Shown: one piece after another, positions 8,110-14,103 of the stretch
Numbering within the stretch: position 1 is the stretch's first letter
Layout: the number at the start of each line of letters is the position of its first letter
Assembly (NCBI GenBank): GCA_025965775.1
Contig: JAOPWG010000111.1
Coordinates: 1 to 20,934, forward strand
DNA length: 20,934 nt
Origin: Modestobacter sp.
GTDB lineage: Bacteria > Actinomycetota > Actinomycetes > Mycobacteriales > Geodermatophilaceae
Direction: 5' to 3'
Notes under the pieces: generated by a model
The model's input: only the letters and a program-made list of their open reading frames with translations
What the model was told of the DNA's origin: nothing
Database searches by the model: none
Translations under genes and position numbers: made by a program

Positions 8110-8705
8110 CGATGCCGGCGCTCGCCGCGACCGACGCTTCCGCCGGCCTGCCGGCCGCGGCGCCGTCCCCCTGGCGGTGGGCGGCCGCCCTCGGAGCGCT
8201 CGGCGCCGGCGCGCTCCACGTCGCCGCAGCCGTCGAGCACCTGTCCACCGACGACCTCGTGGTCGGCTTCTTCCTGCTCACCGCCCTCGCCCAGTTCGGT
8301 GCCGGCGTCTGGCTGCTCCTGGGCTCGTGGCTGGGGATCCGGCCGGGGGCCGGGCCGCTGGTGGTCGTGCTGGCCGGGAGCGTCCTGCTCGTGTGCCTGT
8401 ACCTGGTGGCCCACACGACCGACCTGCTCGCCGGCCTCACGGCCCACGAGGCCGACCACGGCGCTGCGGGGCACCACGCCGGCGCGGCGGTCGAGGCGGC
8501 GGGGCCGGTGGCCCTGGGCGACCGGACCCCGGCCGACCCCGAGCCCCCGGGCCTGCTCGGCACCGCGACGGTCGCGCTCGAGCTGCTGTCGGTGCTGGCG
8601 GTGACCGCTCTGCTGCCCCGGGACCGGCGGGCCAGGACGCTCGACGCACTGCTCGTCCTGGGTGCCGTGGTGTGGGTCGCGTGGCTCACCGGCGTCCTGG
8701 GTTGA
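8106..8705 (+). CDS. Five-TM membrane protein with His-rich external loop
   Basis: I do not recognise a named family for this 199-residue protein. Predicted membrane segments lie at about 24-44, 51-74, 83-105, 150-170 and 179-198. The long loop between TM3 and TM4 is His/Asp/Glu-rich (H-E-A-D-H-G-A-A-G-H-H; H114, H118, H123, H124), which suggests metal contact. With a cytoplasmic N-terminus the loop would be outside. TM1 also carries H-V-A-A-A-V-E-H. The GTG at 8106 overlaps the oxidase stop (GTGA); ATG 8112 is an alternative two codons later. Its own stop overlaps the signal peptidase TTG. The context suggests it helps metallate, anchor or partner the upstream copper oxidase; this is inference. 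Confidence 0.8.
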   Translation: MTMPALAATDASAGLPAAAPSPWRWAAALGALGAGALHVAAAVEHLSTDDLVVGFFLLTALAQFGAGVWLLLGSWLGIRPGAGPLVVVLAGSVLLVCLYLVAHTTDLLAGLTAHEADHGAAGHHAGAAVEAAGPVALGDRTPADPEPPGLLGTATVALELLSVLAVTALLPRDRRARTLDALLVLGAVVWVAWLTGVLG

Positions 8706-9265
8706 GCCGGTCGGCGACCGTACTGCTGTCCCTCCGCCGATGGCCGGTGGTGCGGTCGACCGTGCAGGTGTGGATGTCGGCGCTCGGCGTCGCCCTCCTG
8801 CTGCTCGTCGTCGGCTCGGTCACCGGACTGCTGCCCGGGCAGGTGATGCGGGTCGACTCCGGGAGCATGGCGCCCACCGTCGCCGCAGGCGACCTCCTCG
8901 TGGTGGAGCGGGGCAGCGGTCCAGTCGGCCGCCGGGACGTCGTCGCGGTTCCGCACCCGGGGACCGGCGCCCTGCTGGTCAAGCGGGTCGTCGCGCTCGG
9001 CGGTGAGCAGGTGGCCCTGGCGGACGGCATGCTGGTCGTCGACGGCGAGGTGGTCTGCGAGCCCGCCATCGACCCATCGCGGCTGGATGGCGTCTGGTTC
9101 GGCCCGGTGACGGTCCCGGCCGGTGAGGTGTTCCTGATGGGCGACGACCGCGGCAGCTCCATCGACTCCCGCGTCTTCGGGACGGTGCCCGCCACGGAGG
9201 TCGTCGGGCTGGTGCGCGTCCGGGTGTGGCCGGCCCCGGGTCGCCTCCCCGCCGACGACTGCTGA
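8702..9265 (+). CDS. Type I signal peptidase (S26)
   Basis: This 187-residue membrane-anchored Ser/Lys protease removes signal peptides from exported proteins. One N-terminal membrane segment (about 24-44) is followed by box B with the catalytic Ser55 (V-D-S-G-S-M-A-P-T-V). The general-base Lys94 is in A-L-L-V-K-R-V-V-A-L-G-G, and box E is M-G-D-D-R-G-S-S-I-D-S-R-V-F-G. The TTG start at 8702 overlaps the preceding stop (TTGA); GTG 8747 is the main alternative and would still precede the membrane segment. At under 190 residues it is shorter than many housekeeping LepB proteins. Its position in an oxidase operon, not beside ribosomal or rnhB genes, suggests a dedicated rather than general enzyme. 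Confidence 0.88.
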   Translation: MSRSATVLLSLRRWPVVRSTVQVWMSALGVALLLLVVGSVTGLLPGQVMRVDSGSMAPTVAAGDLLVVERGSGPVGRRDVVAVPHPGTGALLVKRVVALGGEQVALADGMLVVDGEVVCEPAIDPSRLDGVWFGPVTVPAGEVFLMGDDRGSSIDSRVFGTVPATEVVGLVRVRVWPAPGRLPADDC

Positions 9266-9268
9266 GCG

Positions 9269-9291
9269 CCCCAGGCCCCCCTGGTCTGGGG
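9269..9291 (+). terminator. Weak hairpin after the signal peptidase
   Basis: Arms CCCCAG (9269-9274) and CTGGGG (9286-9291) lie just past the stop; a nested CCAG/CTGG pairing competes. The remaining bases to 9371 show no clear promoter, so partial readthrough into the peroxidase gene is possible. Confidence 0.35.
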
Positions 9292-9371
9292 GTGTCCCCG
9301 GCCTCTCGCGTCCTTCACTCTCTGTCAGCGGCGCCGCCACTGGTTCCGCGGACACGGGGGCAGTAGAGCTG

Positions 9372-10901
9372 ATGACGATCGCTGGCATGCACGTAGAGTT
9401 ACGGCCCGACTCCCGTCGGATGGGCCGGCGGACCTTCCTCAGGGTGGCCGCCGTCGGAGCCGCTGCGCCGGTCATCGCCTCGGCGTGCCCCTTCACGGCC
9501 GCCTCGGCAGCACCGGCGACGCAGCTGGGCACCTGGCAGCACGCGATCGGCGCGCCCCGCGGCAGCGACATCGCCGTCACGGTGGGCCGCGAGCAGGAGG
9601 GCCGGTTCGGTCTGCTGTTCAAGAAGCTGCCGGCGTTCGAGCCGCCGGACGAGCTGCTCGGCACGCTCGCCCGCACGATGACCGACCCCCGGCCACCGGC
9701 CCAGGATCCCAGCGACCACGACCGCTGGGACAACCCCGACATCACCGCCGGGTACACGTTCCTCGGCCAGTTCATCGACCACGACATCACCCGCGACACC
9801 ACGCCGATGCCGGCGCAGCGGACCGACCCGCGGGGCCTGACGAACTTCGACACCCCGATGTTCGACCTCGGGTCGGTCTACGGGCGCGGTCCGGACGCCG
9901 ACCCGCAGCTCTACGACCCGGCCCGGCCCGGGTACCTGCTCCTCGGCACGCACGACGGGCTGTACGACCTGCCCCGGGCCGCCGACGGGACGGCGTACAT
10001 CGGCGACCCGCGCAACGACGAGAACCTGATCGTCGCCCAGCTGCACGTCGCGTTCCTCCGGTTCCACAACGCCCTGATGGACGAGGGGAAGGGCTTCGCG
10101 GCGGCCCAGCGGCTGACCATCTGGCACTACCAGTCGCTGATCGTGACGGAGTTCCTGCCGCGGATCTGCGGGCAGCGCCTGGTGGACGGTCTGGTCGCGC
10201 TGGGGGCCAAGATCCCCTGGTACCGGCCGAAGAACGTGCGCCGGCCGATGATGCCGATCGAGTTCTCCGTCGCCGCCTACCGGTTCGGCCACAGCATGGT
10301 GCGCCCGGAGTACGAGTTGAACGACGCCCACACCGGCCCGGTCTTCGCCCACCCCGGTGATCCCCGGGACGACCTGCGCGGCTCGCGGCCCGTCCCGTCG
10401 TACTACAGGGCGGACTGGACGTACTTCTTCGACGTCCCGGGCCGGCCACGCCCCGAAGGGCTCAACTTCGCCCGGCTGATGGACACGAACCTGGCGATGC
10501 CGCTGCACGACCTGCCGGCGACCGTGGTGTCCCGCGTCTCGACGCCGCTGTTCACCGACCTCGCCGAGCGCAACCTGCTGCGCGGCAAGCGGCTGGGGCT
10601 CGCAGCCGGGCAGGACGTCGCGAAGGCGTTGGGTCTGCGCCCGCTCAGCAACGCCGAGCTGGGGCTGACCGACCCGGGCTGGAAGGGCAGGGCCCCGCTG
10701 TGGTTCTACGTGCTCAAGGAGGCCGAGCTGACCCAGGGCGGACGCCGCCTGGGCCCGACCGGTGGGGCGCTGGTGGCCGGCACGCTGCTGACGCTGCTCT
10801 TCCTGGACCCCACGAGCTACGTGCACGTGAAGCCGCGCTGGACGCCGTCGACCACGCGGTTCACGGTCGGGCACTTCCTGCAGCGCGCCGGCTGCGCCTG
10901 A
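9372..10901 (+). CDS. Tat-exported animal-type haem peroxidase
   Basis: This 509-residue member of the peroxidase-cyclooxygenase superfamily (An_peroxidase) uses H2O2 for one-electron oxidation of organic or inorganic donors. A twin-arginine signal (M-G-R-R-T-F-L-R-V-A-A-V-G-A-A-A) is followed by a likely A-S-A cleavage site near residue 45. A Cys in I-A-S-A-C could instead mark a lipoprotein. The distal His137 lies in F-L-G-Q-F-I-D-H-D-I-T, where D-H-D is the family haem/Ca signature. The proximal His307 lies in Y-R-F-G-H-S-M-V-R. There are no RTX calcium repeats, unlike the large manganese-oxidising peroxidases of alphaproteobacteria. ATG 9372 is used; ATG 9387 and ATG 9420 also keep the Tat motif. 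It lies 106 nt after the oxidase-peptidase operon and may share its role. Confidence 0.92.
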   Translation: MTIAGMHVELRPDSRRMGRRTFLRVAAVGAAAPVIASACPFTAASAAPATQLGTWQHAIGAPRGSDIAVTVGREQEGRFGLLFKKLPAFEPPDELLGTLARTMTDPRPPAQDPSDHDRWDNPDITAGYTFLGQFIDHDITRDTTPMPAQRTDPRGLTNFDTPMFDLGSVYGRGPDADPQLYDPARPGYLLLGTHDGLYDLPRAADGTAYIGDPRNDENLIVAQLHVAFLRFHNALMDEGKGFAAAQRLTIWHYQSLIVTEFLPRICGQRLVDGLVALGAKIPWYRPKNVRRPMMPIEFSVAAYRFGHSMVRPEYELNDAHTGPVFAHPGDPRDDLRGSRPVPSYYRADWTYFFDVPGRPRPEGLNFARLMDTNLAMPLHDLPATVVSRVSTPLFTDLAERNLLRGKRLGLAAGQDVAKALGLRPLSNAELGLTDPGWKGRAPLWFYVLKEAELTQGGRRLGPTGGALVAGTLLTLLFLDPTSYVHVKPRWTPSTTRFTVGHFLQRAGCA

Positions 10902-10908
10902 CCGGTGC

Positions 10909-10953
10909 CCCACCGGGCCGCCGGACCCCGCAGGGGTCGGGCGGCCCGGTGGG
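10909..10953. terminator. Very strong bidirectional hairpin
   Basis: A 14-bp stem (10909-10922 with 10940-10953), one G-G mismatch and a further 6-bp stem close on the 3-nt loop GCA (10930-10932). It sits between the convergent stops of the peroxidase and the alcohol dehydrogenase and should end transcripts from both sides. Confidence 0.85.
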
Positions 10954-10963
10954 CCGGGACGGC

Positions 10964-12151
10964 TCAGAGCTCCGGCTTGAGCTGCACCTTCACAAAGCCG
11001 TCGGCCCTCTCCTGGAACGACCGGTAGGCGCCCGGCGCCTCGGACAGCGGCAGCCGGTGCGTGGCGAAGTCGTCCACGCCGAGCGGGTCGTCGTCGGTGA
11101 GCAGCGGCATGATCTCGGGGATCCACCGCTTGACGTTGCACTGGCCCATGTGGAGCGCGATCTGCTTGTCGAACAGCGTGATCATCGGGATCGGGTCGGC
11201 CGCGCCGCCGTACACGCCCGACAGCGAGATGGTGCCCCCACGCCGGACGATGTCGATCGCGGAGTAGAAGGCGTTGAGCCGGTCGACGCCGGCCTCCTTC
11301 TGGATCGGCGCCGCGATCGCCGAGGGAAGCAGTCCGGCCGCCTTCTGCACGAACGTGGTGGCCGGGGAACCGTGCGCCTCCATGCCGACCGCGTCCAGCA
11401 CCGAATCCGGCCCGCGGCCGTCGGTCATCTCGCGGATCACGTCACCGAGGTCGTCCTCGTGGTCGCGCAGGTCCACCACCTCGATGCCGCGCGCCCGTAC
11501 CCGGGCCAGGCGTTCGGGCACCAGGTCGACGCCGATCACGCGGTAGCCCTTGTGGGCGCCGATGCGGCAGGCGAAGTCACCGACCGGTCCCAGGCCCAGC
11601 ACGACGAGCGTGCCGCCCTCGGGCACCTGGGCGTACTCCACGCCCTGCCATGCGGTGGGCAGGATGTCGGAGAGGTAGGCGAACCGGTCGTCCGGCGGAC
11701 CCTCCGGCAGCTTGATGTGCGTGAACTGCGCCTGCGGCACCCGCAGGTACTCCGCCTGCCCGCCGGGGACCTCGCCGTAGAGCTTGGAGAAGCCGAACAG
11801 GGACGCCCCCATGCCCTGGTCGCGCACCTGGGTCGTCTCGCACTGGGTGTACAGCCCCTGGTTGCACATCCAGCAGTGCCCGCAGGAGATCTGGAACGGG
11901 ATCGACACCCGGTCGCCGACCTCGAGGTCACCGCACTCCGAGCCGACCTCGACGACCTGGCCCATGGTCTCGTGACCCAGGATGTCGCCGACGCCCATGA
12001 ACGGCGCCAGCGGCTCGTAGAGGTGCAGGTCGGACCCGCAGATGTTGGTCGTGGTGACGCGGATGACCGCGTCGGTGGGCAACTGCACGAACGGGTCGGG
12101 CACCTCCTCCACCCGGACATCCTTCTTGCCGTGCCACGTCACTGCCTTCAT
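10964..12151 (-). CDS. Zinc-dependent MDR alcohol dehydrogenase
   Basis: This 395-residue medium-chain dehydrogenase belongs to the threonine-dehydrogenase / glutathione-independent formaldehyde-dehydrogenase-like group, oxidising an alcohol or aldehyde with NAD(P). Catalytic zinc ligands are C38 (N-I-C-G-S-D-L-H), H60 and E61 (L-G-H-E). The structural zinc site has C90, C93, C96 and C104 (C-G-H-C-W-M-C..C). The Rossmann fingerprint is L-G-L-G-P-V-G-D, followed by V-I-G-V-D. ATG 12151 was chosen because M-K-A-V-T-W-H-G is the usual family start. ATG 12184 has a better-spaced AAGGA and would add 11 residues. It follows the nitrile hydratase alpha gene after 95 nt on the same strand, so co-transcription is possible; no firm functional link is known. 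Confidence 0.88.
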   Translation of the reverse strand: MKAVTWHGKKDVRVEEVPDPFVQLPTDAVIRVTTTNICGSDLHLYEPLAPFMGVGDILGHETMGQVVEVGSECGDLEVGDRVSIPFQISCGHCWMCNQGLYTQCETTQVRDQGMGASLFGFSKLYGEVPGGQAEYLRVPQAQFTHIKLPEGPPDDRFAYLSDILPTAWQGVEYAQVPEGGTLVVLGLGPVGDFACRIGAHKGYRVIGVDLVPERLARVRARGIEVVDLRDHEDDLGDVIREMTDGRGPDSVLDAVGMEAHGSPATTFVQKAAGLLPSAIAAPIQKEAGVDRLNAFYSAIDIVRRGGTISLSGVYGGAADPIPMITLFDKQIALHMGQCNVKRWIPEIMPLLTDDDPLGVDDFATHRLPLSEAPGAYRSFQERADGFVKVQLKPEL

Positions 12152-12246
12152 AGCCCACCGTTCGTCTGCGCTCCGCCGCTTCATCGCGTCGCGTCCTTGA
12201 ACCCGGATTGCCCGGAGCCCGTCGGCCGAAACGACCATGCGCACGG

Positions 12247-12837
12247 TCAGACGAGGGCGGTGCCGATCAGTCCCTTGCGCGTGACCAGGCCGGCGAGCTC
12301 GGCCTCCGACAGCGCCCCGGTGCCCTCGGGACGGCGGGGCAGCACCATGTACCGCGACTCGGCGCTGGCGTCCCAGACCGAGATCTGGGTCTCCGCGGGC
12401 AGCTCGACGCCGAACTCGCGCAGCACCCCACGCGGGTCGCGGACGACCCGGGAGCGGTAGGCCTCGCTCTTGTACCAACTCGGCGAGGGCCCCAGCAGCG
12501 CGATCGGGTAGCAGGAGCACAGCGTGCAGACGACGACGTGGTGCTCGGCCGCCGAGTTGGCCACGACCTTCAGCCGCTGCTCCTGCAGCCCACCGGACAT
12601 CGACAGCCCGAGTTCGCCGAGCGCGGTGTTGGCGTCGGCGAGCAGCCGGGATGCAAAGCCGGGGTCGACCCATGCCCGGGCGACGACCCGCGCACCGTTG
12701 GCCGGGGACCCCCCGGCGGCGAACTCGTCGATCCGGCGGTCGATCTCCCCCGCGTCGAGCAGGCCGCGCCCCTCCAGCAGGTCCTCGACCCGGCGGACCC
12801 GGGCCGAGATCACCGAACTGACGTGGTCGCCGCTCAT
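12247..12837 (-). CDS. nthA: Nitrile hydratase alpha subunit, cobalt type
   Basis: This 196-residue metal-binding subunit hydrates nitriles to amides, or acts on thiocyanate in the related hydrolase. The metal claw is V-C-T-L-C-S-C at C104, C107 and C109; Thr in C-T-L-C-S-C is the cobalt-type signature (iron enzymes have C-S-L-C-S-C). In this family two of the Cys become sulfinic and sulfenic acids. The conserved Y-P after the claw, P-S-W-Y-K and Y-R-S-R-V-V-R-D-P-R-G are present. The ATG overlaps the stop of a 34-codon ORF (ATGA) and has GAGGAGGA within it as ribosome binding site. The gene order betaN-betaC-alpha equals scnB-scnA-scnC of thiocyanate hydrolase, so substrate class is open. 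Confidence 0.93.
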   Translation of the reverse strand: MSGDHVSSVISARVRRVEDLLEGRGLLDAGEIDRRIDEFAAGGSPANGARVVARAWVDPGFASRLLADANTALGELGLSMSGGLQEQRLKVVANSAAEHHVVVCTLCSCYPIALLGPSPSWYKSEAYRSRVVRDPRGVLREFGVELPAETQISVWDASAESRYMVLPRRPEGTGALSEAELAGLVTRKGLIGTALV

Positions 12838-12938
12838 GAGTCCTCCTCGCCGTCCCCCGCAAGCGGGAGGTGCCCCTCGCTCGTCGCCCGCATTCGCGGT
12901 GCTTCTGTGCTCATGCGTGAGCTCGCACGCTCGCTCAC
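12834..12938 (-). CDS. 34-residue ORF coupled between nitrile hydratase beta-C and alpha
   Basis: The GTG at 12938 overlaps the beta-C stop (GTGA) and the TGA at 12836-12834 overlaps the alpha start (ATGA), so a ribosome could pass from beta-C to alpha without leaving. The peptide begins V-S-E-R-A-S-S-R-M-S-T-E and ends G-E-E-D-S. An internal ATG at 12914 would give 26 residues. Against it being a normal gene, about a quarter of codons end in A/T, far more than the neighbours. Its first eight codons are the 22-bp repeat also found at 32-53. No family is recognised. It may be a repeat insertion kept open to preserve coupling. Confidence 0.35.
   Translation of the reverse strand: MSERASSRMSTEAPRMRATSEGHLPLAGDGEEDS
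12855..12868. promoter_or_regulatory. CCCGC-N2-GCGGG hairpin before nthA
   Basis: A tight hairpin (CCCGC 12856-12860, loop AA, GCGGG 12863-12867) lies about 20 nt ahead of the nthA start in transcript orientation. It could slow ribosomes or tune subunit ratio. Too short for a confident terminator. Confidence 0.25.
12917..12938. repeat. 22-bp interrupted palindrome, copy 2
   Basis: This has the same arms (GTGAGC, GCTCAC) and, apart from one central base, the same sequence as 32-53. As in copy 1, its minus-strand TGA ends the upstream gene, and its GTG could start an ORF encoding V-S-E-R-A-S-S-R. Confidence 0.7.
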
Positions 12939-13225
12939 GGTTGCTCCTCCACAGGGCTCAGGTAGTCCTCCCACAGCTCCACGGTGACCGTGTGGTCGCC
13001 GGCGCCGAAGAGGTCGGTCGCGGCGAACCGCACGTGGTACACGGCCCGCGCTGGGCCGACCACCCCACGGGCCCGGTCGTCGGCCAACGGGTGCGCCCCT
13101 GCGGGCTCGACGACGACACCGACGGCGCCGCGGGCGTACCCGGGCAGCCGCGTGTGGCCGGCGGGGTCGGCCGACCGCGTGCGCACGCGGTCGCCGGGGG
13201 CGAAGCGGTCAGTGCGCGTGGTCAT
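12935..13225 (-). CDS. Nitrile hydratase beta subunit, C-terminal half (separate subunit)
   Basis: These 96 residues match the C-terminal SH3-like barrel of ordinary nitrile hydratase beta. Family signatures are F-A-P-G-D-R-V-R-T, G-H-T-R-L-P-G-Y-A-R-G-A-V-G, V-Y-H-V-R-F and L-W-E-D-Y-L. The conserved arginine region (T-R-L-P-x-Y-x-R-G) that contacts the oxidised metal cysteines is kept. The ATG at 13225 has its own GGAGG 6 nt upstream and overlaps the end of the N-terminal half by 17 nt in another frame. This shows an evolved split rather than a sequencing frameshift. Comparable three-subunit forms are toyocamycin nitrile hydratase (ToyJKL) and thiocyanate hydrolase. Confidence 0.9.
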   Translation of the reverse strand: MTTRTDRFAPGDRVRTRSADPAGHTRLPGYARGAVGVVVEPAGAHPLADDRARGVVGPARAVYHVRFAATDLFGAGDHTVTVELWEDYLSPVEEQP

Positions 13226-13508
13226 CCGGGGCCTCCAGCTCCGCCGCCGTCGCGATGCCCTTCTCGACCAGCAGCGTCGTGATCGCGGCGAACCACCGCT
13301 CGTAGTAGGAGGCGGCCAGGTACCGCTGCACGGGCAGCCGTTCCTGCGCGTCGCGGAACTCGTCGAGGTTGTAGACCCCCCGCCGGATCAGCGCGCCGTT
13401 GAGCGCGAAGACGTGCGCCTCCCAGTCGGCGTGGAAGCGCGGCTCGTCGGGCTCCTCCGCGATCGGCGGGAAGCCCGCCATACCGCCGACGTCGTTGATG
13501 CGGCTCAT
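13209..13508 (-). CDS. Nitrile hydratase beta subunit, N-terminal half (separate subunit)
   Basis: These 99 residues match the N-terminal helical half of nitrile hydratase beta. They begin M-S-R-I-N-D-V-G-G-M-x-G-F, with D-E-P-R-F-H-A-D-W-E, L-D-E-F-R, Y-L-A-A-S-Y-Y-E-R-W and L-L-V-E-K-G following. R52 in L-D-E-F-R lies where the family has the arginine that holds the metal-site cysteine oxygens (betaArg52, Pseudonocardia numbering). The D-V-G-G start separates it from p14K-type activators, which resemble this domain but lack that N-terminus. ATG 13508 has GAGGAG 6 nt upstream. The gene begins 18 nt after the DUF350 stop, so these are co-transcribed. Confidence 0.9.
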   Translation of the reverse strand: MSRINDVGGMAGFPPIAEEPDEPRFHADWEAHVFALNGALIRRGVYNLDEFRDAQERLPVQRYLAASYYERWFAAITTLLVEKGIATAAELEAPDDHAH

Positions 13509-13526
13509 CGGGGACTCCTCACGGGT

Positions 13527-13946
13527 TCAGGGCCAGATCGAGGCCACGATGATCGCCGAGACGGCCAGGGTCGCGGCGGCGGTCACCAGGCTCGCCGGGT
13601 GGAAGACCACCTGCATCAGGGTTTCGCCGAGCTTGCCCGGCGTCAGCAGGTCCAGGACGAGGAAGGCGACCACCTGCAGCAGCACCCCCAGCACCCCGAA
13701 GACGACGGTGTAGCCCAGCGCCGTCCCGAAGCCGCTGGTGGCGTTGGTCCAGATCGTGGTGAAGGCGATCGCACCCTGCCCGAGGAAGCCGGCCGCCAGT
13801 GCGATGCCGGCGTTGATCGAGCGCTCCTCGTAGATGTGCCGGGCCAGGCGTCCTGGGGTGAGCAGGTCGAGGGCGATCCCTCCCAGCACGAGCAGCAGGA
13901 TGCCGATGCCGGTGTACGCGGCGGCATAGCCGATGTTGGCCAGCAC
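13527..13946 (-). CDS. DUF350 family membrane protein
   Basis: This 139-residue protein has about four membrane segments in two related halves, typical of DUF350/UPF0719. The half-repeat is marked by L-D-L-L-T-P-G at residues 26-32 and again at 98-104, each followed by a charged stretch. The GTG start at 13946 has GGAGG 6 nt upstream; a longer open frame to 13997 lacks this. It is the first gene of the unit leading into the split nitrile hydratase, 18 nt away. The biochemical role of DUF350 is not established. Its place here suggests a membrane role in substrate or metal movement or envelope stress, which is speculative. Confidence 0.85.
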   Translation of the reverse strand: MLANIGYAAAYTGIGILLLVLGGIALDLLTPGRLARHIYEERSINAGIALAAGFLGQGAIAFTTIWTNATSGFGTALGYTVVFGVLGVLLQVVAFLVLDLLTPGKLGETLMQVVFHPASLVTAAATLAVSAIIVASIWP

Positions 13947-14027
13947 AGGAGACCTCCGGGTCAGGACGGCGCGGAGGCCCGAGCCTAGGGGCAGCACACG
14001 GTTGTTCCGGAATGGCTCCCGGGAGGA

Positions 14028-14040
14028 ACGTGCTGCACGT
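14028..14040. promoter_or_regulatory. 13-bp palindrome ACGTGC-T-GCACGT, possible operator
   Basis: A perfect palindrome with a single central base lies in the 157-bp divergent region between the DUF350/nitrile hydratase unit and the LLM oxidoreductase gene. No clear sigma-factor elements were found there. It could bind a dimeric regulator of either unit. Confidence 0.3.
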
Positions 14041-14103
14041 CGGTGTGACGACCCCCCGCACGCTGGTCGACATCCGCCGCGTGCACGCCGAGCCGACGAT
14101 CCG

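Noticed and set aside
13209..13225. The overlap between the two nitrile hydratase beta halves as a sequencing frameshift.
   Set aside because: The second half has its own well-spaced GGAGG and ATG. The split point matches known three-subunit enzymes, and the overlap holds no homopolymer or slippery run.
13209..13508. The 99-residue protein as a p14K activator instead of beta-N.
   Set aside because: It begins with the beta-type I-N-D-V-G-G-M motif and has the L-D-E-F-R arginine. A matching beta-C gene follows, and without it no beta-N would exist.
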